Source: Euglena gracilis
Lineage: Eukaryota; Euglenida; Euglenophyceae; Euglenales
Direction of reading: 5' to 3'
Length of the DNA: 64,000 nucleotides
NCBI GenBank assembly: GCA_039621445.1
Contig: CP154956.1
Coordinates: 43,362,437-43,426,436, forward strand
In this document: positions 31,854 to 43,960 of the stretch, piece by piece
Position numbering within the stretch: the stretch's first letter is position 1
How the letters are laid out: every line of letters begins with the position of its first letter
Program-made: the position numbers and the translations under genes
Notes under the pieces: model-generated
What the model saw: the letters and a program-made list of their open reading frames with translations, nothing else
Told to the model about the DNA's origin: nothing
The model's database searches: none

Positions 31854-32247
31854 CATCAGAGGTGCTTGGCTATATGCCATAAAAAAACACAAAAAAGGGC
31901 ATTTTGGATGGAGTTTTCCAAAAAGTCTTGCACCAAAAAAAAAAGGCTAAAAGAATTTCTGCATTAAAGCGGCTATAGGCTATCTGTGCCTAATGCTTCG
32001 TATTCCTGCTCCCATTTTGGAACTTTGAATGAGCAAAATGAGACTGCAAATATGACATCATCATTCGGAAGAGAATTGTCAGAGAGAACTTACGCTATGA
32101 TATTTGCATGCACACCAATTTCTGATTGTTTCTTGACAGGAGTCTGGAGGGTCACCCTTTTGCCCTGGGGTTTTCTCAAGAACTGAAGAACGAGCACTGG
32201 TTTCCAGCGCAGGATCAACTTTAGCCAGGGCGTTGTCCCACAATCAC

Positions 32248-32327
32248 CTGCTCGCCCCGGCTGACATCGCCGGAGGAGGAACGCTTCCCTCCGCCCCCTG
32301 GCTTCCTTGGGCTGCAATGCGCGGCAG
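32248..32327 (-). CDS. Possible small exon
   Basis: An 80-base GC-rich island in AT-rich sequence, preceded on the minus strand by CCTCAG and followed by GTGATT. Reads LPRIAAQGSQGAEGSVPPPA. It could be an N-terminal stem-region exon of the glycosyltransferase, but no link can be shown. Confidence 0.25.
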
Positions 32328-32329
32328 CT

Positions 32330-35300
32330 GAGGAGGGCACGGGGTCTGCTTTGGGCGGAACCGTGCCATGTTGGAAGGAGGGTGGCTGCTGGGTAATGGA
32401 TGGAAAGCCGGCTTAGCATAGGGGCAGGGCAAGGGTTGTTTGTCTTTGGTTTGGTTTGAAATATGATAAAAGTTAGGATTATGGCCGTTAGCACTCAAAT
32501 TCCCCAGGGAATAACCATAATACGGATCCTATGTTCAAAAATTAAAAAGCACAAAAAAAACGACGAACCCCCACACCACCCTCGTGAAACCAATAGCCCC
32601 TAGGACCCAGCGGGTTGAGGCTGCAATTGAAACTTCATTGGACAGTATCAGAAGACACTCTCCATTTTGGCACTCTTCGATTTAACGCCGAAAAAATGGT
32701 TGAAATGGCCAAATTTGGTTCCGGCCGGCTTGTTTACTGCAAAGGTCCTACTACTGCAAGACACCGGGGTCCAGTAGTTTAAGCAGCCAATTGAAATGGC
32801 TCTTGACCGGGCTTCCTTTACACCTAGCGTCCGAAATGTTTGCCCACAGCCGGCAAAAATATTTGCCCTAACCAGTCAAAATTTTCGTCCAGCGCCCTCA
32901 AAAAAATTTGCCCAAAGCTCTCAATTTTTTTTTGCACCGTGCCGCCAAAAATATTTGCACTTGCTCAAAAATTATTTGCCCTCCGTCATTTAATTTCTGC
33001 ACAATGAAAAAAAGCCTTACACTAGACAATGGAAAAAGATCCACGCCGATTGAAAGTCTTACAGCGCATTTTTTAAAAAAAAATCTGAGTAGTTGAGGCG
33101 CGGGGGCTCGGGACGGAGTCTGCATCTTTGGCAGCCGATGAAAAACACAAATGTTTGTCGTGTTCAATCACCATGTTGCGCACGTAGAGTCGGTGAACAC
33201 CCTATTTGTCTACTAACATTGAGCGTGACAAACACTCAATGCGCTTCTTTGATTTGTGATGGTCAAGATTTTTCCCAACCATGAATGCATGCGCAAAATC
33301 CAAAACCAGACATTGGTATTTGGAAATGTCCAAGAACTCCTGTCTTTGATTTTTTCAATACCACATGTTGGCGTTGGAGTTTTATTGTCCATTTACAACG
33401 AATTGTATTTGAAAAACGGCTCAAAATGGCTTGAAACGAACCATTTGTCAAAGGTTGGAATAAAGTGGGACAAATTCTGAGGTCAATCGGCTTTTGCAGC
33501 AATGATCTCCATTTCAAACCATTCATTTCCGAACAAAATCATTATTCAAGACGCAGCATTTTGGACGGAGACTGCGTTTTAAGACACAGACCTCATGCCT
33601 GAAGTCTGGCGTCGTAAACGCAAACCCTGTCCTGAGTCCCTGCACCAAAGACGCGGACTTAAGGGCAACTGTGCAAAACAACCGATCCGTGTGCAAAAAT
33701 TTTCGGAACGTAGGCAAAATTTTTTGAGATAAAGTGCCAAACATTTTTGAGATAACGTGCGAACAAATTTTTAACATGTGCAAACATTTTTGAGATAAAA
33801 TGCAAAAATATTGACCAAAAGTGCAAATAAATACGGTGTGAAATGCAAAAGAATCGGGCGTTAGGTGTAAGGGTCCAACACCCAGCCTGGCGCAGGACCC
33901 CCTCGGGGGGAGGGGGGATAGTTGTTTGAAGGCATTTTCAAAATTTTGTATACTCAGACGTCCGGCGTGGGGCCTCCCCTGCCCCCAGGTCCAACCTCCA
34001 GACCCCCCCCCACCCAACCCCTCCCAACCCCGGGGGGGGGGGGTCCATCAAGTTGGGAAGCAGCGTTAGCCACGGAATCATCTGCATGAAGAAAAAAAAG
34101 GTCCCAATGGATGTGAAACAGTTTTAGGTTTCCTTCCAACAGAACTTTCCACTGTATAGAGGGTCCACAAGGACTTGGATGCAATATTTTGATAAGTTTT
34201 TTCCTTGCGTTCTTTGACGGGAACTGTTTGCACCACCGCACACTTACAGCCAGGCACATTGTCATCATCAGGACGCAGGTCCCCCCCCCATTTTGCTGAA
34301 AGCCGGGGGGAGTAATTCACCAGGTCCCCCACCAGGCTCCTCCCAAAAAGCAAAAGGCATGGGATTTGAAGATAACTGGCGACACACATCAGAAATATTC
34401 GTTCTCCAGTTGATCCCTTGCTGGTTGCAAGTATCCACAGTAAGGCCCCCGATTCAACTGAAAATTACACCCAAGCAGAGGTACTTCTTGCAGAGAGGCA
34501 TTAGAAAAGCCTTCCTGGTGTCCCCCAATGATTACGAATCAGTATTGCCATCAAATTCAACACTGCACAGTTGACACAAGCCGGCAACGACCCTTGCACT
34601 TATTTCGGTGTGAAGGTTGTTGATTTGAGTCATCAAAGCTTCGATCTGTGTGTTCTTTGTATCAAGCTGTTTGTACAGGCCATCCATGTTGTCGGCGGGA
34701 TGATTGGCAGCATCCACCTGCTTTCTGAATCCAACAAAGGGGAGAGCGAGGACCAAAAAGGGGAGGGGATCAATTAATTGCACTTGAATGGGCTAGAATG
34801 AGCTGGCTCTGTTACCCCCTGGAGGGGAGGGGCTGGTCAAAATCAAAGCTGACTGGGTATGCAAATCCTTAAAGAGATGTATGCACCACACACAGCACTG
34901 TGAAACTGCGAAAAAAAAATGCGGATGCTGTCTTTCTTGCCTGAGGATGGGTCACAGATTCATTTTGTGACTCCCGAGGGAGGAGGGCACATAGCATATG
35001 GCATAAAGTGGAACCTCCATAAAAAGGGGGGTACTGTGTGGGGGGTCCTACAATACCCCACAGTACCCCCCCCCACAGTACCCCACACATGAATTATTTT
35101 GCCGTCCTTTTTGACTTACCCGGCCATGTGCCTCATCCATGACCCTGGACAAGTTCCCGGATTTTTGTTCAAATGCGAGCGACTGGATCCCAGCTTTCCG
35201 AATCACCTCTGTTTGACCATCCCCAACTCCCCCTGTTCGCCGTTTTGGCCGCCAACATGCCTGGCCCGTGATCCGGCCAGGTTTTGTGGCCCAAAAGGGC

Positions 35301-35330
35301 CATTTTTGAGTGCTTTTTGGCTGTTATTTT
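32330..35330. other. AT-rich region without a recognisable gene
   Basis: Frames are short and lack family motifs. 32820-32980 and 33650-33860 repeat TTTGCCC/CAAAAATATTTGC-like phrases, which look like decayed repeats. 33895-34050 holds G/C runs. Confidence 0.5.
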
Positions 35331-35344
35331 TTTTCAAAATTCTC

Positions 35345-35900
35345 ACCTATAACCCCCCGGGGGTTATAGGATCCGGTTCGATGGTCGGCCCCCGGAGGGG
35401 GGTTACAGGTGGGGGGTGGGTGGATTATACGTCCACCTTTGATTTGCCTTTGTTGGCCCTATATTGAGGGGGGGGGGTTATAGGTCCCGGTTTGGTGGTT
35501 GGTCCCAGGAGGGGGGATTATAGGATGGGAGGTGGTTGTAGGATGGGGGGGTTATAGGTGGGGGGGGGGTTTAGCCCCCGAGGGGGGGGGGGGTGTCTTT
35601 TTTGGGTTGGAAAAAAATAATTATGTTTGGGTAGGGCATTCCAGGGCTTCATTTTTGTTCTCCAGACCTTTCCTCGTTTTGCTTCATTTTGAGGAGGGGG
35701 GTTTAGGTAGTCTAGTTCGGGTCCCCAAACCCCCCCTCCCCCCCTGTCTGGTTGAGTTCGGACCTCGACAGGGGGGTCCGGTGCACCTGGGCTCCCCAAC
35801 AAAATTTTGTTAGTCCAGACCCCGGACCCCCCCTCCCCCCCCCTTGAACTCAACCGGTCCGGTTGGTTCGCGACTTGACAGGGGGGTCCCGCGGGGGGGT
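35345..35900. repeat. GGGGTTATAGG modules and G/C tracts
   Basis: Copies of TATAACCCCCC and its complement GGGGGTTATAGG, then long C and G runs near 35720-35890. Foldback-type module without coding capacity. Confidence 0.55.
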
Positions 35901-36551
35901 CACAGAGGGTCACAGGGGAGCTGCCCCTTTTGGGGGATCAAAGCAAGCAAAGTGGGGTCCAAGGGGCAACCCTACTTCACTTGGTCGATGACTTTAGGAT
36001 TTTTGAGCAGATAGATGGCTGCAATCACACTTGTGTAATGTGATGAAGACCATGTAAGAGACCCATACTGCAGCTAAACAAAGGGGAACAACCACAAGGA
36101 TGGGGATTCGTGTACTTGATGGCAATGGCATGCTGAATAATCATATTGAGGACATCTGAAAAACAAACCCAAAATAAGGTCAGAGGGCCACGGGCGGGCC
36201 ACGGGGTGCGCCGCGGAGCGGGGGGGGGGGGGACATTCAGCACATGGTGCGCCTAGTCTCTAATGCAAAATGAATAAAATTTCATTGAGATTTTTTTTTG
36301 CCCTTTTCGGAACATTTTCACCAAAAATGTTTTTATTTGGAGAAATCCACTAGTTTTGGGGCATATGGGATTAGAATGCTTTATTTCGGCGAACAGGCGA
36401 GCGGCCGCGCAAGGGCCGCGCAGGGGGGGCGCCTAGCCGAGCGGCGCCTAGCCCCCTTCGCTTCTGGCCCAGGATCTCGCCCCCCTGAGAAAAAAATGTT
36501 TCTACACCACTGGGGGGGGGGGGTCGCGGGGGGGTCGGGCAGGGGTCGCGG

Positions 36552-36770
36552 GGGGAACGTGGCAGTTTTGACAGGTCACGTGTGACCAGTGTGACCTCAC
36601 GACGTCACATGTAACCAATTTTTGAAACTTTGGGTCCAAAATAGATCCAATTAGGAATTTATCACACATTTTTTGACAATTTTGATTCCTAACTTGGGTG
36701 CCAATTCCTAATTAGGTGCCACCTTTTTTGGCTCCCACTGGGATCTGGAAACCTTCCATTTGGTCGCGGG
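36552..36770. repeat. Uninterrupted copy of a dispersed repeat (empty site)
   Basis: Matches 50905-52530 piecewise: GTGTGACCAGTGTGACCTCA, then TTAGGAATTTATCACACATT, then GGATCTGGAAACCTTCCAT. The copy at 50.9 kb is split by two insertions that are absent here. Confidence 0.85.
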
Positions 36771-36814
36771 GGGGGTCGTGAGGGGGTTGCGGGGGGCTCG
36801 CGGGGGGTACACCC

Positions 36815-38000
36815 CCGTTGAAGTTCACCGGTGAACTTCACCACCGAAAGCACCCCCCCCCCTCCCTCCCGGTGAAAGTCCCCGGGGGGGGGGGGTCCAC
36901 AGCCCCCCCCACTGCCCAAACTCCAAGTGGAGGGAGAAATGAAGTGATGGGCTTTGAAAGAGCATCAAAGAGCTGTGCTGAGCGCAGAACATCTACATAA
37001 TAATGGAGTATGGTTTTACTCCTCATCTTTGTTGTGCAAATTTTTTTCAAAGAATCTCTCAGATGGGACATTATACAGATTGGTGAAGTGGTGCATACAA
37101 AGTGTTACATGGAATATGTTCAGCCCCAATCGTGCCGTGTCCTTTTTTTTAATATTGCGAAATCTCTGATACAAAGTATGGTGGAGCATATGAAAGCAAG
37201 ATTGGGAAAAGTAATCCACTGAAACTTGTGAGTGAATTTTGAATAGCCCAAAAGTCTGGCTTGTTTTGTCATCGGATGTTAGTTTTCTTGCTTGGTTTGT
37301 GATTGTATTTTTCCAAACTGCAAAAGAAAATGGGCCAGTTTGGGGGCTCGTCTTGGGGCCAGTTGGTGCCACAACTTGGGACCATTTTGGTGCCATGCCT
37401 TGTTGGGGCTAGGTGGAGTGAGGCTTCAAAAAAATACTGCTCTCAATTACAGAAGTGACTGCCATTCCCCCCCCCGAGCTATTCCCGTCCCCAGGACCCT
37501 TTGCAGCCCAATGGGAATAGCTCAGGGGTCCCCCCCCCCCCGAGGAGGTTCGGCAGCCACCCCCCCTCCCTGGTGGTCGGACCCCCTCGACACGGCAAAA
37601 TAGGGACCTCCCCCCCTGGTCAGCCAACCCCCTCGGCACGGCATGCCGAACCATTGCAATGAATTTTCCTTTGGGAAATTGCGGCTGTCCGCCATGGTGG
37701 ACTGACCTCCTCGGCACGGCAAAATGGGGACCCCCCCCCCCGGTGGCTGAGGGTCCTCGTCAGACGTGCCGAACCTCCCGAGCTGTTCCCACACCCGAAG
37801 GCTCGGGCAGCCCAACAGGGGTCATTTTTGGCAACTTTTTGGATGCGCAAAAAATGGCCAATTTTAAGCACATTTGCCAAATCAATTTTTGAAACATCCC
37901 AAAAACGTTGATTTTGAACACTTTTTGGGGGAAGTTCTTTGTAAAAAGTGCTATGACAGTGAGCTATTCCCGCCCCCCCCTCCATGGGAATAGCTCGAGG
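36815..38000. repeat. Foldback modules with GAGCTATTCCC and CCTCGGCACGGC
   Basis: GAGCTATTCCCG and GGGAATAGCTC occur as inverted pairs at about 37475-37520 and 37960-37997, and again at 62670-62710. Between them are repeated CCCCCTCGGCACGGCA phrases. 36825-36845 holds the GTTCACCGGTGAACTTCACC palindrome also seen at 54.6 and 57.8 kb. No gene. Confidence 0.6.
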
Positions 38001-38149
38001 GAAGGGGGGCATGGTAGGGTTGTGCCTGGACTGAAAAAATAAAATATTTTTCAATTCAATTGAAAATTTTCACGAAAATTTCAAAAACATGACAAATATG
38101 AAGGCGCTGTTCCCAATTTAGGAAGGTGATCCTCGTTCCTCGCTCTTAA

Positions 38150-38810
38150 ACCAGCGTTTGAGATGTCAGGTTCAGGACAGAACCGGCGTCCCCCCCCCGT
38201 TGCTTTTTCCCGGTGGCTTGCAAAATCGGTGGCTCGTGGACCCCCAGGGTCTTTACGCCAAAGCCTGGTCTCCCACCGCAGGGGAGGCAGACTGCGCGGT
38301 GGACCTGCCCGAAGATCTGCAGGCCCTCAAGACCACCGTGGTTGGCGGGCGCCGCAAGAAGATCCGCGTCATCGCCGGCGGCCGCAAGGGGCGCTGCAAG
38401 GGCACGGATCCAGGGGGGTACCAGGATTGTGAAAATAGGATTTCCCAATGACAGGAAATAAGAGTACCAGGCGGCATGGCTGAATTTGGTGGATATCTCT
38501 AGTCATCTGAAAAGAGCTTTCAATCGAGGGGTGAGTTTGCACCTGAACGACTGACATAGCCAGGGATACGCTCGCGATCGTCGGAAATTAGTGAAATCCA
38601 AATTACGCAACATTGCAGATTAGTGGTCGGAGATTGGTCCTGGGAGTGTCCTTTGACCGAAGGTTGGGGACGCTGGTTCTGTCCTGAACCCGGCGTCCCT
38701 AAAACGCCGGTTTAAGAAAAGGGGGGTCGGACGCCGGTTCTGTCCTGAACCTGGCGTCCGGGACGCCGGGTTCAGGACAGAACCGGCGTCCGACCCCCCT
38801 TTTCTGATAT
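38150..38810. repeat. Nested palindromes with GGTTCAGGACAGAACCGGCG
   Basis: 38716-38806 is a near-perfect hairpin with arms of about 43 bp and a short loop. The same arm sequence flanks the GC-rich patch at 38280-38440 on its left. Confidence 0.8.
38280..38440 (+). CDS. Isolated coding-like GC-rich patch, unknown
   Basis: Reads EADCAVDLPEDLQALKTTVV and GGRRKKIRVIAGGRKGRCKG. The codon pattern looks like an exon and the basic part like an RNA-binding or KOW-type segment. It stands alone among foldback repeats, so it may be a gene fragment captured by an element. Function not assigned. Confidence 0.3.
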
Positions 38811-38974
38811 AGAGCCATAAAGGAAACCCCAGTGTCCACGCATGCCTTTGGGAAATGAATCTGACCAACCCCAGGGGTGGGGGGTTTGAGGCTTCTGAAG
38901 TGCCTTTGTGTGGACTGAATTTCGGCTCAAAATTGTGATTTACACCCACAAAGACCCGCAGCTGCCCTATTCCC

Positions 38975-39190
38975 CCCCCCCCGTACTCTTCCCATCCCGG
39001 GTTCAGGAAGAGTACGATGGTAGGGCACTTTTTCTTTGCCACCGAAGGGTTGACCATGGGTGTTCCTTTGAGGTCCCGTGGGAAGGGTACGGGGCGGGAG
39101 GCGGACTATTCCCCCCCCCATACTCTTCCCATGGGGCTCAGAAGGTGCCAAAGGAGGGGAAGAGTACGGGGGGTGGCATGGTATTCCAAA
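38975..39190. repeat. GTACTCTTCCC foldback module
   Basis: CCGTACTCTTCCC and GGGAAGAGTACG alternate as inverted pairs, interrupted by C runs. Confidence 0.6.
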
Positions 39191-39416
39191 ATTGGCCTTG
39201 AAAAGCCCAGCAGACCCCGGGGGGGGGGGGTCTGCCAGCAGAGCTAATGGAAAAAAAATTCCAGTGACCGGCGCGAAGTGCCAAAAAAAATTTGGGACCC
39301 CAAAATGGTCAAAAAGGCCCATTTTTGGCCCACTCTCCAATTACATAATTGAAGAACTTCTGACATATTCGGGTTTTACACTGGCGTTTGATGGCCCAAG
39401 GGGTCTCTATATCAAG

Positions 39417-39507
39417 AACTGCGTCTTAAAAGCAGACTCTGACCTGAGCCTGCATTGTGAAACGTAGACTCAGGTCAGAGTCTGTGTTTAAGACGCAGTT
39501 GTTTAAG
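39417..39507. repeat. Hairpin, arms about 38 bp
   Basis: AACTGCGTCTTAA...ACTCTGACCTGAG pairs with CTCAGGTCAGAGT...TTAAGACGCAGTT. Confidence 0.75.
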
Positions 39508-39509
39508 GC

Positions 39510-40640
39510 TGTGTTTATAAAGCAACCTGACTTTGGTCAAAGTCTGTGTTTCTTAACCTCGACGACGGATGGCAGACTGACGACAGATTTTTGGCCGAAG
39601 CGAAGCTGAATTAGGATCCGCTGTACAAATTTGGGACTGTTGGTAATTTCGGAATAAGAATATGTGGCCGCCGGGCAGATTTTGGCCGCCGTCTGTGGTC
39701 TTCCGAACTAGAACTAGCCAGGCCGCCCGGCGCCCTTGCTAAAACCGTCAGTGGCTCCGATTGTTCTAAAACTATTTTGCAGGGCCCGCAGGGACTTTGA
39801 CCAAGTTGCTGTAAACACAGCTTTAAGTGTTAAAACCTGTTTCCAGGGCCCGGCGCCTGTTTTGAAAATCGACTGACATGAACGGGTTTTAGCAGGGGCG
39901 CCATTACAAAGAAACGGTTTTCAAGGCAGGCGTCCGTTGCAATAAAATGGTTTTCCAGACAGGCGTCCGTTACAATAAAACGGGTTTCAGAGGGGCGCCG
40001 TTACTATAAAACGGTTTTCAAGACAGGCGCCCGTTTACTTGGGATGCAGTTTTGGGGCGGTCTTCGACCTGAAATTGGGGGTAATTCGGCAATACTTTCC
40101 TGTTGGTCAATTTTGGGGAATTTCTGAAATAGAATACCATGCAGCATGGCTGGAATCTAAGGTCACCTTGCGAAGAGCTAGCGATCAAGGGGCAGCATGG
40201 CAGGGGATTTGGAATTTGCGAAAAGGGTCAGAACATGCGATCGACAATCTTCAGGGCGCTGTGAAGTGTGGCTGGGTTCTGTGGGTACCAAGTGAAAGGT
40301 GTTGGGGAGAGCTTTCAATTGATATGCTGTATAACACCTGCGGCGTGGGATTTCACAAATTAAGATGTCAAATTTTGGAATACTCCAGGGATGGGGGGGC
40401 TCTCAAACTGGCCTCCCACACGAGGTTTTGCTGCTTGGCCATGAAGAACAATCCATGAAAAAAAAATCCAATTTCTCTTTTCACAACGGTCAATTGACAT
40501 TAACGGATTTTCGCAGGGGCGCCGTTACAATAAAACGGATTTCAAGACAGGCGTCCGTTACAATAAAACGGTTTTCAGAGGGGCGCCGTTACTATAAAAC
40601 GGTTTTCAGAAGGACACCGTTTTCTTGACGAAAACCACAA
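39510..40640. repeat. ACGGTTTTCAAGACAGGCG modules, otherwise no gene
   Basis: At least seven copies of GTTACAATAAAACGG(A/T)TTTCAAGACAGGCG-like phrases in two clusters (39890-40030 and 40500-40620) around an open frame at 40039-40458 that shows no family motif. Confidence 0.6.
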
Positions 40641-40785
40641 AAAAAAACGGCAAAAAACCACCGTGCGGGTTGCTAATCGTCGAACGTTGTTCAAGACAGG
40701 CGTGCTCTGTGTTTGTAAAGTCTGTGTTTCTAAACACAGACTTGGCGTGCCAAAGTCTGTGTTTAGAAACACAGACTCTGACGTA

Positions 40786-41004
40786 CCCTCACCCCCCCCC
40801 CTCAAAATGGCCACCCTCCTGGCAGCGTGGGACCCCAAAATGGCCACTCTGGCAGGAGGGACACTTTGGGGGGGGTCGAATTTTGGCCTTCGGCGCCTTT
40901 GGTGCCGAAGGAAAATGGCCACTTTGGAACCAAAATTTGCCAAAAATTTTGCCACTTTGAGGGGGTGGGGACACTTTGAGGGGGGGGGGTGAGGGTAGGT
41001 CTGT
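40786..41004. mobile_element. TACCCTCACCC-type MITE
   Basis: Ends TACCCTCACCC and GGGTGAGGGTA. Interior holds GTGGCCATTTT phrases and a CCTTCGGCGCC hairpin. Related copies at 45118-45318 (same ends, different interior) and 52294-52495 (same interior). Confidence 0.65.
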
Positions 41005-41482
41005 GTTTCCAAACACGGACTCCAACCTAGAAAACTGTGTTCGGCATTGAACAACAAACAGAACTTTAGAAACTGTTTGTCGCAGCCTGGAACAATGCCA
41101 ACAGGTGGACTGGTTCGGCGATATGCCAAGGCTAAAGCATTCACACTGATCTTCAAGGTTGTTGGGCACCATTGAGATTCAACCGTGTCTTTGCCGTGCA
41201 AGCATCCGTGGTGATAATTTTGCATGAAAACCGGGATGTTCCCCCCGTGTCCCCCCCCCATGTCCCCCCCCCCCTACTAAAACCGTTAATGGCAGTCGAT
41301 TTTTGTAGAAAAACCTATTTTCTGGGCCCAACGCCTGTCATGAATTTCTACTGACTTAAACGTAATTCAGGCTGAATTGGTTTACGTCAGTCAATTTCCA
41401 TTCAAGCGCCCGTGAAGGTCAGTTGATTTCCATTCAGGTGCCCGTTTAAGTCAGTCGATTTCCATTCCATTAAGTCCGCTTT

Positions 41483-41599
41483 GTCAATACAAAAAACGTG
41501 GGTATAACCTGATTACAGGGCCGTAAGACGGGTCAAGGGCGCCGTAGGCGCCCTTGACCCGTCTTACGCCCTGTAATTGGGTTATAACCCACGTTTTTT
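41483..41599. repeat. Long hairpin next to the 41600 element
   Basis: ACGTGGGTATAACC...GGGTCAAGGGCGCC folds onto GGCGCCCTTGACCC...GGTTATAACCCACGT. Arms about 55 bp with few mismatches. Confidence 0.75.
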
Positions 41600-42789
41600 C
41601 TGTAACCGTGTTCAAAGAGGCCCGCCGCCTGCCCTGTAATTCGGGGATGTGCTTCACGCCATGGTTTCGGGCACTTTTGGGGTGTTTTTTTTGCCCAAAA
41701 TTTTCAAAAAATGCTGAACCCGATTTCATGCCCTGTAATTCGTGTTCACCCTGAACACGATTATCGGGGCATGTAATCGGGTTCAGGAATTATCGCCCTG
41801 TAATTTGTGTTCACCGGGAAAACGAGATATGGCGCCTGGTCCCCCCCCCAAAAGGCCCCCACAATGCTTGGCCTTACGCCGATGTTCGGCTTAGAGCTTA
41901 ACGGTTCATTGTCCCTCAGTCTTTTTGTAATGGCAAAGAAAGCGGCAAACACAATGGACAGAATGTTGCCACAACCCCCAAAAGTTGATGGATTTTTGGC
42001 CACAATCAAGCAGGGTTGGGATTAAAAAAAAAAAAAGAACCCTGCTGTTGGCCCCCTGCACGGTAGCCTTCTGGCGGAGGCTACCAAAAAGAAAGCATCC
42101 GGGACGGAAGGGACGGAGCAAGCCGCATCCACACACCTCCTTGAATTTGAGGAAATGTGTGGTGTGCTTGGCGCCGTCTACGACGAACTGGACGCTTTCC
42201 TTTGTGCTTGGGCAGCTTGGGTGATTGATCCTCCACTATTGTTCGATGGGCAAGCGGTCATCAAACATTGTGAGGACCAGCGCCGGGCACAGTGTGGCCA
42301 AAAATTCAGATTCAAACAACTGAAAGCATCCACGTTCAGGGGATACCTGAACGCCGTTGCCCAAATTCACGCCTCATCAAAGCCAGAAACCCCGATTATA
42401 CCATCCTCTGAAACGCAACTCCCACAGCTGCAAAAATTAATGGCGGCTGCTCTCACCCGCGAGGCAACCAAAAAAGCCACTGGTGAGGCTGCGCACCCTC
42501 CAGAGGAAATTCTACAACCTGCAGAACTTCCTGGCATCCTCGACGCGGTGCAATGGAGCAAACCGTTTGAGGCTCAACGGGCAAACATTTTGTTCACCAG
42601 ATATCGCAACGAAGTGCTTTGGAGGTTGCAAGTTGATGCATCTGAACCCGATTTCATGCCCTGTAATTCGTGTTCACCCTGAACACGATTATCAGGGCAT
42701 GAAATCGGGTTCAGGAATTATCGCCCTGTAATTTGTGTTCACAACCCCGAATTAAAGGGCAGGCGCCGGGCCTCTGAACACGGTTACAG
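41600..42789. mobile_element. TIR element, unrecognised protein family, copy 1
   Basis: 1190 bp. The inverted repeats of about 50 bp start CTGTAACCGTGTTCA (41600) and end complementary at 42789, with a few differences. Inside the ends lie palindromic CCTGTAATTCGTGTTCACCC units on both sides of a disrupted coding region. No clear target-site duplication. Confidence 0.75.
41930..42640 (+). pseudogene. Frameshifted element protein, copy 1
   Basis: Begins MAKKAANTMDRMLPQPPKVD and shifts frame near an A-run at 42025. It resumes as AVGPLHGSLLAEATKKK and continues through LDAFLCAWAAWVIDPPLLFD and QRRAQCGQKFRFKQLKAST to RGYLNAVAQIH. Related residue by residue to the frame at 63155-63577 and more distantly to 51275-52007. 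A tyrosine-recombinase core-binding domain is one possibility, but no catalytic residues are seen. Confidence 0.65.
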
Positions 42790-42830
42790 CACTAGGCCTC
42801 AGGACAGAGTCTGTGTTGTTAACACAAGAC

Positions 42831-43292
42831 TCAGGGCGGGCCTGAGTCCTGTGTTGACAACACAGACTTTGTCCAAAGGCACAAATGAGAGAGAGAAAAC
42901 CAAAAGCCATTGAAAAGCAGCCAATGACCATAAAATTGGCGCAGGTGGCACAGTATGTCGCTGAAATGTTGTGTGCGAAAAGGAGGGCAGTTCGGTAGGC
43001 CATCCCATGGCCACAGGGAACAGACGTGGCCTTGCCACGTGGTCAGAAACGGCAGTAAGTCACTTGCCAAGCAACGTGGACAACCCCAACTCCCAAGCCA
43101 GGGAGGCATGGACAATCCGGCACATTTAAGGTGCCAGTATTTGTGGCAGTGGTCACAACAAACTAGCCCCAGTAGGAAAATCGCAGATGACCAAATTGCA
43201 GGTCGGCCCGACATGGTCGGGCCGACAACCTGGTCGACCTGACCATTGTGGGTCAGCCCGACCTGGTCGGTGGGAAACGCAATTATCCGCAC
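42831..43292 (-). pseudogene. Partial PHD-type zinc finger
   Basis: Reads LVCCDHCHKYWHLKCAGLSM and then GSWGCPRC. The spacing C-x2-C-x4-H-x2-C...W-x-C-x2-C fits the second half of a PHD finger; the first cysteine pair is missing in this frame. It lies just beyond the right end of copy 1, on the opposite strand. Confidence 0.5.
43200..43270. repeat. GGTCGGCCCGAC palindrome cluster
   Basis: GTCGGCCCGACATGGTCGGGC and neighbours form short perfect hairpins. Confidence 0.7.
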
Positions 43293-43555
43293 CCCCCCCC
43301 TTCTAGAGATTTAAGCCCCCCCCCCCTGCGGAAACACATTGTCTTTGCATATACCTATAAACTGGGGAAACCTGGCATGCATAAACGCATGGCCGTCCTT
43401 GCCGTGCTCAGGGGTTTTTTTTTTTACTGCTTCTCCTCCCTGCCAGTCGACCTAGGGCACCGAAGGCGCCCTGCAAAAGATTTTGCGGATGGCGTTTTCC
43501 TGTGCCCAAAAAGAAATTATGAGGTTACTACACCAATTGGAATATTTTCCCCGGT

Positions 43556-43745
43556 CAAATACCAACACCCCCCCCTATTTGGCCGCCCTCCGGGCGGCCC
43601 GGACCCCCCTTCTGGCCAATTAGGGGGGGGGGACAATTAGGGCGGGGGGTTACCCCTAACCCCCCCCCCCTAATTGGCCACCTGGACCCCGTCCTTCATA
43701 GTCGCGAACCCCCGTAAACACCCGAATAAAGGCATTTTCCCTTGA
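43556..43745. repeat. G/C-tract element, inverted partner at 53308-53505
   Basis: CTATTTGGCCGCCCTCCGGG through TTCATAGTCGCGAACCCCCG to ATAAAGGCATTTTCCCTTGA reappears reverse-complemented at 53.3 kb with few differences. Confidence 0.85.
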
Positions 43746-43749
43746 AATA

Positions 43750-43960
43750 TGGCCATCATGGGTCATGATGGCCATCATTGGTCATGATTGGCATCATGGG
43801 TCATGATGGCCATCATGGGTCATGATGGCCATCATGGGTCATGATGGGCATCATGGGTCATGATGGCCATCATGCGTCATGATGGCCATCATTGGTCATG
43901 ATGGCCATCATGGGTCATGATGCGCATCATGGCCATCACGGGTCATGATGGCCATGATGG
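43750..43960. repeat. Tandem palindromic repeat GGTCATGATGGCCATCAT
   Basis: About eleven 18-20-bp units, each self-complementary around ATGATGGCCATCAT. Confidence 0.9.

Noticed and set aside
40039-40458. Open frame of 139 codons on the plus strand
   Set aside because: No family motif, located between copies of a foldback module, and codon composition is not exon-like.
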